Shown: positions 36,001 through 47,721 of the stretch, piece by piece | Numbering within the stretch: position 1 is the first letter of the stretch | Layout of the letters: every line of letters begins with the position of its first letter | Origin: Brachypodius melanocephalos | Lineage: Eukaryota > Chordata > Aves > Passeriformes > Pycnonotidae | Reading direction: 5' to 3' | NCBI GenBank assembly: GCA_013398615.1 | Contig: VZSR01001685.1 | Coordinates: forward strand, 30,219,556 to 30,283,555 | Length of the DNA: 64,000 nt | Notes under the pieces: model-generated | Seen by the model: the letters and a program-made list of their open reading frames with translations, nothing else | The model's database searches: none | Told to the model about the DNA's origin: nothing | Program-made: the position numbers and the translations under genes

Positions 36001-39000
36001 CCTTGTGCTTTGTTAAGGTTCTCAGTAATGACTGCCACGGTGCTCTATCGACTCTCTGGGGCTCAGGAAGCACATTTACAGCTGATGATTTCTGCTGCCT
36101 TTTGTCAGCTCCCAGGGAGCAAACAAGCTGCAGGGGTTCAAATTCTGCAAATTCTCAATTGTCTTTTTCCTGGCCTTTCTTTCTTATTTCTAGGCATGTG
36201 TGCCAGCCTGCAGCTGAACCTGTGCTGAACAGTGCATTTTCTATATTCCAGGAGCTGCACAATCAGAATGTACACAGAACTATAGCTCTGTGCTTAGATA
36301 CTTTATTCCACCTCTGAACCTGTCTATGAGACTCTCATGAGTGCTTGGCTTGAATACATACTTAATCAAAGTATGAGGAGATATTAGGAGGAATAATGAT
36401 AGAGTACAGCAGCTTAACATTAGAAGGATTTTATGAAAGAACTCTGAATGTGGAAGCTACATCCACCATGTTAGCAGGACCATTGTTGCAGGTGTCCCTT
36501 TCTTGACACAGGCTGAGAAGCGATGACTTTTAACAGTGTTTTTGACAACAGATTTGTCTTAGGAAGCTCTTTTAATTATTTAAATTACTAGTGAATCGTT
36601 TATGTGGAGGACTGAACTTAATTTGTGATCCATGTACCTGGCAGAAGGTATCACACTCATATCTACTAGAATGTCAGAAAAGAACTTCTCAATTGCTTTT
36701 TAAAATATCTGTGAAATTTTTAAAAGATAGTTAGATTACAAGGTCTGTAAGAAAAGCTACCAGAAAGCTAGTGAATGTCTGGATTAAACTTCTCACCTTG
36801 GGAACTGGCCCCAGCTTGTGTTGGAACTCTTGTTGTAAGTAGCTGAACTTCATAGCAGTGATTGAATTGTATGCAAGGCTAGTCAAGTCAAATACACATG
36901 TAACTGTGTTGTTCATTTTCCTATGAAATGAGCCCTGTCCTGGAGCTGGTAGTGGTGACTCTGCTGCTGGTGTTCATGGGAGCTGTGCTTTGGGCATACA
37001 AAATGCAATGGCATTTAGACTGGAACAATAACTTCAACTTAGAAATATTTGAAATTGGGCACTCAGAAAAAGTGACTCCTTTTTAAAAACAAACAAACAA
37101 ACAAACAAAACCAACCAAACAAAAAACCCCCAAAACCTTAAGCTTTGGTATCATTGCTTTGGGAATATCTCAAGAGGTAATGGAATCTGTCTCCAGAGCA
37201 GTTTCTTCATCATTCAAGCCATGAGTGGTAGACTTAAGTCCTAGGTCAATACGTGGAGCAGTGGGAAAAAAGCAGAAAGTTGAATAGCATCCAAGTGTGT
37301 GCTGTCCATTCCTTGCACTGAGTAATGTAAACAGCTTGTAGAATAACTGAAGACTGCGAGATGTATGAGGTGCTGATTCAGCACTGTGCAAATGGCATGA
37401 ACTCTGTCACTTGCTAAATTTTTAAGGTTCTCTTTCAGTCCTTGGAAGCAGTGTGTATGTATGCAGCAAAAATAGCAGATTTAGATAGCAGGTGCATACC
37501 TACAGAAACAAGGCATCAAAGAGCCAGTTTCCATGGAGAGAGCTAAACTGCACTTGATATGTATATGCATGCATCTTGTTTTGTTAGTTAAGAAAATATT
37601 TTAAAAGACTCATACAGAAGACCATACAAAAGATAAATGCTGCTAATGGTGTGAGTGGAAACAGTGTTTAGTGGGTGCATCATTGTCAAGGAGAAAGAGC
37701 AGTGTTTATACTTCATGGCTATAAGAGTATTTTTTAAATCTCTGTTCTTTCTTTTTATCCTTTCAACTTTATTTCAGTAGCAAAGGGTAACTACTATTAA
37801 GCAAAGAAATTTGGTTTTCCTTCCAGGTTATGGTTGTCTTGAGCTGTACCTTTCTTTCATATAGGCTGCTGACAAAAAGCATACATTTAATAGATTGTTG
37901 GAACAAAGTGAAATAAATCATTATGCTCCTGCAGTAGAAATTATTTGTCTTTATGCACTAGTTCAAATTCAGAAATCTTTGCCTACCCTTCTCTTTGTTT
38001 TTCTTCTCTTTTATTTGTTTAATGCATAAAATCAAATGTGATCATTGTATTTGAGTGTCCCAAGTAACTATAGAGTCAGACTCTGCTCTGCTTTTTCTTC
38101 TTTTAGTGAATATTGTTTGAACTTGAGCTGCTTTTCAGGTGTGGAAGGCATGACTAGCTAGCCCATTCCCTTATTTTATCTTAATTCTTTGCATCAATTA
38201 CACAAAAGTCACCATGGAGAGAAAGAAGTAAGGCATGAAGTTGTTTCCTTTGCCTGACACTACCTTGCTTGGAGGGGCGAGGTGTGACAGCCCTCAGATG
38301 CACTGCACAGCTGGCTGTGTGTCAGCAGCACATCCCTGGCAGCTGTGCCAGGGTGCTGGTGCTCAGTGTGACAGACTGAGTGAGCTTGTGCCCTGCAAGG
38401 GGCATTTACACAAGGACAACGCTGGCCTGGAATACTGCAGCTCTCCTGCAGACCCCTTGTGAAATTACAGCCCTGTTGTTTGGTATCCTGGCACCGCTGA
38501 ATCCAAACAAAGGCTCTTGAGTGTCAGTGGCAGGAATTACAAATGTAATATGGTCTTGGCTTCAGAGCTTGTCCCACTGCAGGGTGTTGCTGCCTGCCTT
38601 CCATACCTTTTCCTGCCCTCCAGAAAGAAAGAGCATGGCAAGCTCCTCCATGTAATTGACTATCTCCAGATACTGACCACAGTCTTTGCAACCCCCTGGG
38701 GCTCCCCTCTCTGTCATTAGCTTTCTTCTCTGTTGGGGGATGGCCTGCTGGCCTTCAGCCAGGGGACTGCTCCCTGTGCTTTGTAGCACTGCCTGCAGGT
38801 GCTGAACTTCAGAACTCATGATGGTATCTGGCTCTTGAAGAGTGGAACCTTCTCCCTTCAAAGTTACATTAGATGGCATTTTTCCAAGGGAGTGGCTCTA
38901 CTCTCTTTCCCTCAGCATGCAAGGTGCTGATACTTGTTCTCTCCATAGGCTGCTGATACGCTTGCTGTGAGGCAGAAGAGAAGGATCTATGATATCACCA

Positions 39001-42000
39001 ACGTTCTGGAGGGCATTGATCTCATTGAGAAGAAGTCAAAAAACAGCATTCAGTGGAAGTAAGTTATGTCAGTTCTGCAAATCTTCACATGCCCAAGAGC
39101 AACAAAAATTGCCTCTTTCTACTTCTAATTATATATGATACCATAAAATTAACATTGTGCTAATCAATGAGCAGTAGGATGTTGTAGAAGTACAGTAAAG
39201 TTGCAAATGAACTATATTTTTTTCACTTTAACTTGTGTCTGTGATACATAAAATCAAGTTTAAAGCCCACAGAAGAGGAACTTCAGAAAACTTGTGGAGC
39301 TACTTTATAACTAGCACTTGGAGTTGAAAAATTCACCCTGAATGACTCTGGGGTGGCTGTCAGGACACAGTCTCCACCTACATACCTTGCCACAGTCCAT
39401 GCCTATTTTCTCTTAGGTCTCTGAAGGGAAAAGCTGAAGAATTATAGGGGAAGGAGATAAGCCCTGCCAAACAGAAAAAAAAAACTGCATTCCAAACAAA
39501 GATAAATTTTTGTAGAGGGAAATTCTAAATTTGATGTAAAATTAAGAATTTTCATTTTCCTGACAAAACTCTACTGGGAGGTTAAATGCTCATTTCTTTC
39601 ATATTGAATAGTAGTAGATTTTTCAAATGTTGAAAATAGTCTTAAATTATCATTAGATGTTTGCCTTAGATTTTCACATGTGATTTCATGAACCCTTATA
39701 CCTTTTTAAGAGGAGTAGGTGCTGGCTGCAATACAAAAGAAGTCATAGACAGGCTGAGGTATCTGGAAGCTGAAATTGAAGATTTAGAGCTAAAAGAAAA
39801 AGAATTGGATCAGCAGAAACTGTGGCTTCAGCAAAGTATCAAGAATGTCATGGATGATTCTACAAACCACCAATATCCTTTTAAATTAATTGTGTGCATT
39901 TTGGAGCTAGAATTAAAGCAATAGTTAACATGTAGGTAATGGATAAAGCATAATGTAACTCATTTTACCATGAAGCAAGGTAATGCAAGTATTTTTTCAG
40001 GTTTTGCTTCAACAAAAGAAGATATAAATCTTATTTACATGATTTTTAATTTCTATGACTGTGATTAGTAACATGAAAATAATTTAGTAAATATATATGT
40101 ACAGTAGTAAGTATTAAGCCAGTAGCATAATCCTAGTGTCTTACTTGAAATTAGTTATATTGCTTTCCAGAACTTGAATTTATATTTTGTTACTAGTGCT
40201 TTACATGAATCTTTTTTTTTTGTTGCTTCATTCTTTTGAAAGGATTAAGCTATCACCCAAAGATAAATGGAGTTGACAGTCAAGTCCTGAAGCTTGTTGG
40301 GTTTCAAACTGGAAAAAAAAAAAATCCTGTATATAAATACCAGAGAGTTCCAGCTGCATTGCTTGTAAGCATGTGTTTAGCTGTCTTGCAAAACAGATGC
40401 CTGAGAATGGGAGCAGGAAAGTGCCCTTCTTACCTATAATACTATTGATAAGTAAAAAACTTAAAATTACCAGAGTTTCTGTTCAGAAACAGTTTCTGTA
40501 AAATGGATTTTGTAGCAAAGGAGATTGAAGTTGAATGTTAGGACAAACTTTTGGGGGAGCTAGCACTGAAATTGATGCCCCAGGGAGATGGTAGAATATC
40601 TGTCACTGGAGGTTTTGCAGAAGAGGAAAGACAAACATCTGTCTGGAATGTCTGAACAGTAGATTGATTCTACCTGAAGGCAGAGGAATGGGATGGCAGA
40701 TGAATTCTGAAGTTCCCTCTAGCAGTATTTTTGTGTGATTCTGGGAAATGCTGATACATACCTGAATTCTGTATTGTCAAATTAGCAAGGTAAATGATAT
40801 TTTTCAAAACAAGATTTTACATGTTCTCCTTTCTTGGAAGAATCTCTTCTCATTAAAGCTACACAACTATTTTTCTTTTTGTATTTTCTTTGCTGATATA
40901 AGTATTTTCTTTAAAACACAGAACTCTTGTTATTTGCAACAAGCCATTCTCAAAGTCAAAAATAACGCCTTGATCACACCACTAATAATAACGTTATAGT
41001 TTATAACATTATAGTTTAGGCTCAGTTTGGACAAACTTCTGAAGGGCAGCAAATACCAATTTTATATTGTTTTAAGAAAAGTGTTCCTTGACATAAGCTA
41101 CATTTTCATATGTCACCCATGAAGATATCTGCAACTGCTTCAATGGTAAGTTGCTGCTAGTATTTCTAAAGTGAGAGTTTTCTTGAAAAATAACTTGCTA
41201 ACTAAACTGCTTTTTTTCTTGCAAGTATTTTGAATTGAGAAGTACTCAACAGTGATCAGTACTAGGTAGAGGTCTCAAAATGTTCATGGCTATCAAGTTC
41301 TGGCATTTTCTAGTTGCAGTCACAGATAGTATAGAATGAAAGCTCAGCTGGAATCCTGGTTTTAGATGGTTTTTTTTATATTCATGCTTTTCAGCAGCTT
41401 GCCACGGGCCATTAATAGAATTAGAGACATGACATGTTGGTCCAAACTTCCAAAAAAACCCAGGAAGATCCAAATTTTGTATCATTTTCTGGTGGCAACT
41501 GTGGCCAGACAGAGCTTGTCGTGTTGTATAAATGGAGCCAGTGGAAGGTCAGTGATGGAGCATTGCTACTAAATCCTGGACAAGTGGTTTGAAGAAATTG
41601 CTGGGAAGTGCTGGCAGAGGTTACTTCCCTTGACATCATCTCCCGATCCTGGGGCACCCCAGGGAAGATTGTTGTTCAGCCTCCAGCTAGGCTCAAAATG
41701 GTCTTTTCTTTGCCACCAGGAAGATTATTTTTTAAGAAAAAACATAAGATTAGAAAACTACTGCAGAATTTAACAAAAATGAGCTGTTACTAAAAAGAGT
41801 TAGTCATTACAAAACATGGAGGCACCTGGAATGGTGCTCACATAGTACTTCACCTAAGTGTTTCTTAGGAGGCAGAAAAAGAAAAGTGTTATTCCAAATT
41901 AGTTATGTACAAAGAGGAAATGATGTGCAGGTAGGCAAGTGATCTGCAGTACTGTGCCAGTGCTGTGCATGTAACTCTGGTCCCTTGATTTTAACCAACA

Positions 42001-45000
42001 CATTTTAATGCACAGAGTAAGCCACAGATGAATGTGACAGCTATTACATCCCAGCTGTATGTGCTGTGGAAGCCATGAGCTTAGATACTTGGAAGTGGTG
42101 GCACTGAAGATGGACATTAATACCTCTTCTTCCTTCTGTTAAATCTCTATGGTACCTCCATTCATCAAGGCCATAAAGTGAGCTAGACCAGAGAGCTGAT
42201 TTAGCTGAAGTCACATGAGGAGCTGCTGAGGGAGCTGGGGTTGTTTAGCTTGGAGAAAAGGAGGTTCAAGGGAGACCTTATCACTGTCTACAAGTACCTG
42301 AAAGGAGGCTGTAGCCGGGTGGGAGGGTCACTCTCTTCTCCCAGGCATCCAGTGACAGGACAAGAGGACGTGGCCTCAAGCTGCACCAGGGAGGTTCAGG
42401 TTGGATATCAGGAAAAATTTCTTCAGGACAGGGTGGTTAAGAATTGGATCAGGCTGCCCAGGAAGGTGGTGGAGTCACTATCCATGGAGGTATTCAAGAA
42501 ACAACTGGACATGACACTTAGTGCCATGGTCTAGTTGACAAGGTAGTGATCAGTCAAAGGTTGGACTCTATGATCTTGGAGGTCTTTTCCAATCTAAATG
42601 ATTCTGTGAAAAAAGGAACTAGTTAAATATTTTCACCTTATGTTATATATACAACTAGAATACAAACGGGTAAAGAACATGGTAAATCTTGTACTGTTGT
42701 GAGAAAAGGTTTTTGCAATGATGATCTAAGTATTAGAATTCTGTGATTTATACTATGCAATATACTTGGATCTTAGAGGATCTTGTGGTTAGACACATGT
42801 CTAACCACAAGTTTATATATGCTAAATTATGCAGCACTTTAAGTGGCCTTAGAGGATTTTCGGATCTCATTTGAGTGGATACAAAACTTAGAAAAAAATA
42901 CACTTAACACTTTCTTAAAAATTGCTGTTTAACCAGGAGATACACTTCTAGCAATTCAAGCACCTTGTGGTACACAGTTAGAAGTACCTAGACCTGAAAT
43001 GGTATGTACTGGTTTCTTGTTTACCTAAGTGTTCTAGAGCAATAGTGGCAAAGAAGAGCTGTTTTAGAGCAGAGGAGTTATCTCTATCCATGTGCAAGAG
43101 GAGGAGAGAAAGGATTAGGATTGTTTCAGCTGAGAAGAGAGAGGCCAGAGAGAAAAAAGTGAGTTTTGTACACTTAGATAGACTAATGTTAACCCTGCTT
43201 TTTATTAAAACTAAAATACACAAGTGGGTTTCTTCTGTCTTGCTTTAAATGTTGCAGCTTTCAAAATAATGCATAGTTGTCATGAATTCTGTTGAGAACT
43301 CAGTGACTTTTATGTGTCAGGTTTCTCTGTTACATTGTTAAAATGGATCTCTTATGAAAAAGTCTTTTAGATTTAATTTTGATGTAGTTTAGATTTAGTC
43401 TCATGGTACTAGACTGGATAGAGAAACAAGACTGGAATCTCGTTTTAGCCAAAAGGATTAAATTGGCAAGATTAAAGTAGGAGGCCAAATTATTTACTTC
43501 TGTCCATCTTTAACTTTTTTTTGTTGTTGCAGTGCTTGGTTTTAAATAGTGTTTACAGAGTTGGGAGAGAGCATTGTATGAAACATGATAGCCACTGTGC
43601 TTATAGAAGGCTGAAATTCACCTGTGAAGTTTCACAAGCTGTTTATAGTGAAGCTAAGCACAGTCTAATGATGGTAAAAAGCACTCAAGGCTAGAGCCAC
43701 GAAGCTGATCAATGGTACTATCTTTGTCCGTCTCCGCTTAAATCAGTTCAGGCAATGGTAAGGATCTCTGCAGGACTCAAGTTAGCAGCTATGATGTTGG
43801 ATTTTGGATTTTTTTTCTTTTTGTTGAGGACTAAAATACCTGATCTTAGTCTTCTTTATCTTGTACAGTTCTGAGTTCTCAAGAACAGTAACTTTCATAA
43901 TGCACCATCTTTACAGGGACAGAATGGACAGAAGAAATACCAGATCAATCTTAAAAGTAGTTCAGGACCTATCCATGTGCTGCTTATAAATAAAGAATCG
44001 AGCTCCTCCAAGCCCATGGTGTTTCCGGTTCCTCCACCCGATGACCTTGCACAGCCCCCATCTCAGCCTGCAGCTCCAGCAGCTCCACTTAAACCAGCTG
44101 CAGCTTCTCCAAATCCCCCAGAACACGACCCGAACCAAGGACAGGAGTTACCGCAAACAGCAGTTGTGGACACACCATCAGGTAGGTCCAGGGGTTTTCC
44201 TACCTCTGATGGGTGGGGGAGGAAGGCAGCTGGAGGGAAAGAAGAAACTGTTAAGAAAGGTGGTAAACAAAGGAAAGATCAAGAATTTGCATAGGGTAGC
44301 AGCTGCCCATTAAAAAACTACTCCAGGGGCTTAGTGACAGCTCTCAGGAGGTTACAGAGACACCTCTTCCTCTTCTGTCTGGTGAAACAGATATTTCCCT
44401 CACATCTTACCATCTTACACTGAACAGGTTTTGGATGTAATCCTGTTAATTATTCTGAGGTGCTTCTCCAGAATGCATTATGGAGCAAAATTGCAAACCT
44501 CTTGACGGAGGATATGATTTGAACGTGTACCTTTTAATGAGACTGATAATACAGGCACCAGTTCCAGCTATTGTACTGCAAGGTCGCTTACCTTCTTCCA
44601 CACAGCCACAGTAAGAGGCTGCCAGAATATCAGGTATTTTTACATAGTACTAGTAAATTAATAGGTAATAGGAAAAGATTTAAGAAAATGCTGTATATTA
44701 CAACTGCATGCCTGAGGGGTCCTGATTACCTTCGTTTATTAGCCTTTAATTAACTGACAATTAATTAAATCGTGCCTGTGACTGTGGAAGGGGAAGACTC
44801 CTCTCACCTGATCCCAGAGACTGGCCATGTTCTCCTGAAAAGACAGAGCTGGGGGCTGCTGCTGTGTTCTGTTTCACTGTAAAACACATGTAACACACCT
44901 TCCTGTCCCTGTAGATGGCAGCGCCCAGCGGGACAGCGCAGCCCCTTACTCCAGCCTGCCGGAGCCAGAGCTGTACCCCAGCCTGCCTGGAGACAGTGCC

Positions 45001-46988
45001 CAAGCCTCAGCCAGCTCCAGTGACTACCAGAACTTGCTGCCTCTGGATGTCAGCTGTATTCTCAAGCCAAACTCATTTGACATTGCAAAGATGGAGGAGC
45101 CTGCAGGTAGGAAGCAGTGGTTCCTGTTTAAATATTTCACTGGTTCCCTGAGCCCTGCTTTGTGACCAAATTACCAGTGAGTTACACAAAGGAAAAAACA
45201 GGTCTCTGTTTATCTTCTGATGAAGCCACTGAGCCAGCTCTAAGGAGCATACTAATTTTGAGCAAATGAGTTTCTTTGCCACCAGATAAGCTTCATGTTG
45301 TATATGGCTCTTGGGTTTTAAGAGACAAGTGGGACAAAGGTATTGGGAGGAAAAACTGAGGGATACAAAGATATTTTACACGTACATAGCATACTATCTC
45401 TGCAGCTCTTACACTGCACAAGCCATAGTGTGCTTGGCAATTCAGTGTTTTAATGCAAAGAATGCGTTGACTGCTATGAACACGTATTAAAAAAACCCAC
45501 ACACATAAAGCATGTGCTCCTGTCTTTCACAGGAAATATCAGTGGAGATATTATCGATGAACTCATGTCTTCTGACGGTAAGTATTTAGCCTCTTTTCTA
45601 ATAATCACAAGTAGCAGCATGGTTTTTGTGTGAACAGCACTTAGAAGGCATCTGTTAAATCTGATGCCAAGAGTCAGTATGATACTGCTTCTTTCCCATG
45701 TTGCCACCTCTGTCACTCTTGTCTTTGCTCCCCTTTCTATTCCCTGCAACAGTTTTAACAGTCAAAATATGACAACCTTAATCCAACAAGCACTTACATG
45801 CATGAATAACCCACCAATACTTAATTTAGGGACAAAGAAAGAACAAGCTGATGTCTAGTGTGCTGCCTTAAAAAAAAAAAAAAAAACAAAACTGGTTTAA
45901 TTCTGTTCTGCCTAAAGCTTTGGCGCAGGTGCTTTGACTAAGTATTTCAGAACATAGTTGTGGATGTAGACTGATACATGTCCAGCTGTGGTACACGAAC
46001 AGAACAAATGTCACCCATTTCTGTTCTTGCATGTCTTTGGCCTTATGAGTGCAGCACTGAACCACAGCTGCCACAGAACTCATGTGCCCCTACCTCTCTG
46101 CCACTCTCACTGAGGTGCCAGGCAAGGAGGTGAGCTCGACTGGCTTTGTTCCTTTTGCCCTGTGTTCTGTAAGGCCTGTAATAATATCTGCCCCTCAAGC
46201 AGAGCACCTCAAGGCTCTTCCAGAAAGAGACGTGGTTATAAGATCCAAGAGGCAAGATGAGCTTCTGTAAATGTGCCAGTCAGTATGTGGTTAACATGGA
46301 AACAGCCTCCACTTCTAGAGCAGGGATGGCATGCCCAGCTCATGTACATTGTGTAAGTGTTCCTGCAGTGCAGAGTGAGGGCTGAGTGAGGCTTCTCTTC
46401 TTGCATTTCCCCCACAAATACAGCTTCAAGTCCGTGCTTGAAATGCAGTGCACAAACTGCTGGCCTCCATTTCCCTTCCATAAAAACAGAGATAATGCTA
46501 AGTTCCTTACTTATTTAAGGCTGATATATGCAGTATTGTAACAAGACAAAGGAATATAAATTACGGCTTTCTGGTTAAAGTTTTCAAAAGCTGCTTGGAA
46601 CTCCTTTGCTGCAGAAGAAATTAAATCCCCATATTCCACAGCTATCACTCCACTTCAGCAAACTGATTTAAAATACCATGCAAAAAATGGTAGATACATC
46701 ACTTACTGCCTTAGTTTGAATTCAGTACAGGTTTTCACAGTATGTATCCCAGTGAGCTTGTCAGATTATCAAGACTATTTTAATTATTAAGACTAACTCT
46801 GATGACAAACATACTGAATTATGATAGGGCTGATTTTCCAAGTGTTTTAATTTAAACTAAACTATTCCTGCTTTACAGTTTTTCCTCTCTTACGACTCTC
46901 TCCTACTCCCGGAGATGACTACAACTTTAACCTGGATGATAATGAAGGAGTCTGTGATCTCTTTGATGTGCAGATACTAAATTATTAG
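32743..46988 (+). CDS. E2F5: E2F5 transcription factor, complete, 9 coding exons
   Basis: Exons: 32743-32868, 38949-39058, 39711-39872, 41102-41145, 42937-43001, 43917-44181, 44915-45106, 45533-45577, 46879-46988; 1119 bases, 372 residues (human 346). The winged-helix DNA-binding domain covers about residues 15-80 ([19 protein letters not shown] at 53-57). The dimerisation coiled coil follows (to about 130), then the marked box (to about 210). The C terminus carries the pocket-protein-binding motif in [14 protein letters not shown]. It works with a DP partner and p130/p107 to repress cell-cycle genes in quiescent cells (known for the family). Exon 3 is joined to exon 4 by an AT-AC intron; the other introns are GT-AG. 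Exon 7 is absent from the human protein. The frame stays open upstream of the chosen ATG back to 32407. Confidence 0.95.
33147..33620 (+). repeat. CR1 LINE 3' part
   Basis: Sense CR1 in E2F5 intron 1 with successive landmarks: gagagggtccagcaaagggc, gtttcacctcaacatgagga, gagcactggaacaggctgtc and a tail ending aacaattctctga. Confidence 0.9.
37085..37127. repeat. (AAAC)n simple repeat
   Basis: AAAC units followed by CCAACC-like variants in E2F5 intron 1. Confidence 0.8.
39873..41101 (+). other. U12-type AT-AC intron of E2F5
   Basis: The intron starts ATATCCTTTT, the U12 5' splice-site consensus, and ends in AC at 41100-41101. The branch motif TTCCTTGAC is at 41084-41092, with its A ten bases before the end. 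The joined codons give [17 protein letters not shown], as in human E2F5 apart from the first two residues. It needs the minor spliceosome. E2F genes are a known home of AT-AC introns. Confidence 0.95.
40510..40746 (+). repeat. Diverged CR1 LINE 3' part
   Basis: Old CR1 copy inside the E2F5 AT-AC intron. Recognisable blocks include gttgaatgttaggacaaact, gatgccccagggagatggt and a closing tttgtgtgattctgg. Confidence 0.6.
42216..42610 (+). repeat. CR1 LINE 3' part
   Basis: Sense CR1 in E2F5 intron 4, from gagctgctgagggagctggg through ttggatatcaggaaaaattt to the tail caatctaaatgattctgtga. Confidence 0.9.
44915..45106 (+). CDS. E2F5: E2F5 exon 7, 64-codon cassette missing from human E2F5
   Basis: It has good acceptor (cctgtccctgtag) and donor (gtagga) sites, phase 1 at both ends and a length divisible by three, so it can be included or skipped without a frame change. 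It encodes about residues 258-321, rich in Ser, Pro and acidic residues, including [20 protein letters not shown]. The end ([15 protein letters not shown]) looks like part of human E2F4 (STSFEPIKADPTG), which hints that the exon is ancestral to E2F4/E2F5 (inference from memory). Confidence 0.75.
45870..45887. repeat. Poly-A run
   Basis: About 17 A in E2F5 intron 8. Confidence 0.8.
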
Positions 46989-47652
46989 ATATTGTGTCAA
47001 CCAGACTACTTATCTACCTCTAACTGTAACATTCTAGACTTCTTCATAACCTAAGTATTTGAATAATGAATGTATAACTTCTTAGTTCACTGACTCTGGG
47101 AGTATATTTCCTTTTGCTTCCTTTACCTACTTCACAAAACAAATTCAAGAACAAGAAAAAAAGGGCTCTTATCAAAAATTCTGGCACTTTTTCACCTGAG
47201 TGTTTTTCTGTCTAAGCCAATTGTTTGGAGGTTTTGAAAATACTTTGTAGCCTTTTGATCATTTAAAAATGATTAGGCTTCTTGCTCACAGTTAACAGCA
47301 TTTTCTTTGAAGCTTTACTGCCAAGAAGCTTTTTATATTCTTTTTTTAACTTTTCAAACAGTTTTGCAGCTTTCACTGCCAAGTTGAAAAGTGAAGGGTA
47401 TCAACTTGAGTTATGTAAATTGTTTCAGTGAACCACTTTTGTGAAGTGCCTTCTGTTTTAGCACTTTAAGTTTCTCACACTGACTTCTGACATTCCACTT
47501 TCCTAGATGATAGGAAAGGTCTGTTTGTAGTTTGTATTAAAGTGTGCCAATACTTGTATATTAACAAGATTTTTTTAATAAAATTGTGCAAACAAAGCCA
47601 TCAGTATTTGTGGTTTTTCATTTCTTGCAACCCCTTCATTGTCCATTTTGCA
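46989..47652. other. Tail-to-tail region: E2F5 3' UTR and RBIS 3' end
   Basis: Only 664 bases separate the stop codons of E2F5 (plus) and RBIS (minus). The E2F5 3' UTR fills most of it. Confidence 0.75.
47574..47582. terminator. Overlapping poly(A) signals for E2F5 (+) and RBIS (-)
   Basis: TTTAATAAA reads AATAAA on the plus strand (47577-47582) and ATTAAA on the minus strand (47579-47574). The plus signal would end E2F5 about 600 bases after its stop; the minus signal would give RBIS a 3' UTR of only about 100 bases. Confidence 0.6.
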
Positions 47653-47721
47653 TTACAACTGAGATAATAGGCTTGTGGCAGCATCCACATTTGCTGGTTC
47701 CTCTTCCAGATTTGTGGAAAC
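47653..47721 (-). CDS. RBIS: RBIS terminal coding exon
   Basis: A 69-base exon with acceptor tttttttccccag, encoding VSTNLEEEPANVDAATSLL and three more residues before TAA. It is short enough to be missed by simple open-frame searches. Confidence 0.85.
   Translation of the reverse strand, partial: VSTNLEEEPANVDAATSLLSQL

Larger units (their letters stand above)
32869..38948 (+). other. E2F5 intron 1
   Basis: About 6.1 kb with one CR1 near its start and an (AAAC)n repeat at 37085-37127. The rest shows no recognisable gene. A minus-strand open frame of 105 codons at 38562-38879 matches nothing I know. Confidence 0.6.

Noticed and set aside
38562..38879. Minus-strand 105-codon frame in E2F5 intron 1
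   Set aside because: No known family, no splice or promoter support; could be an old retroelement remnant but I cannot show it.
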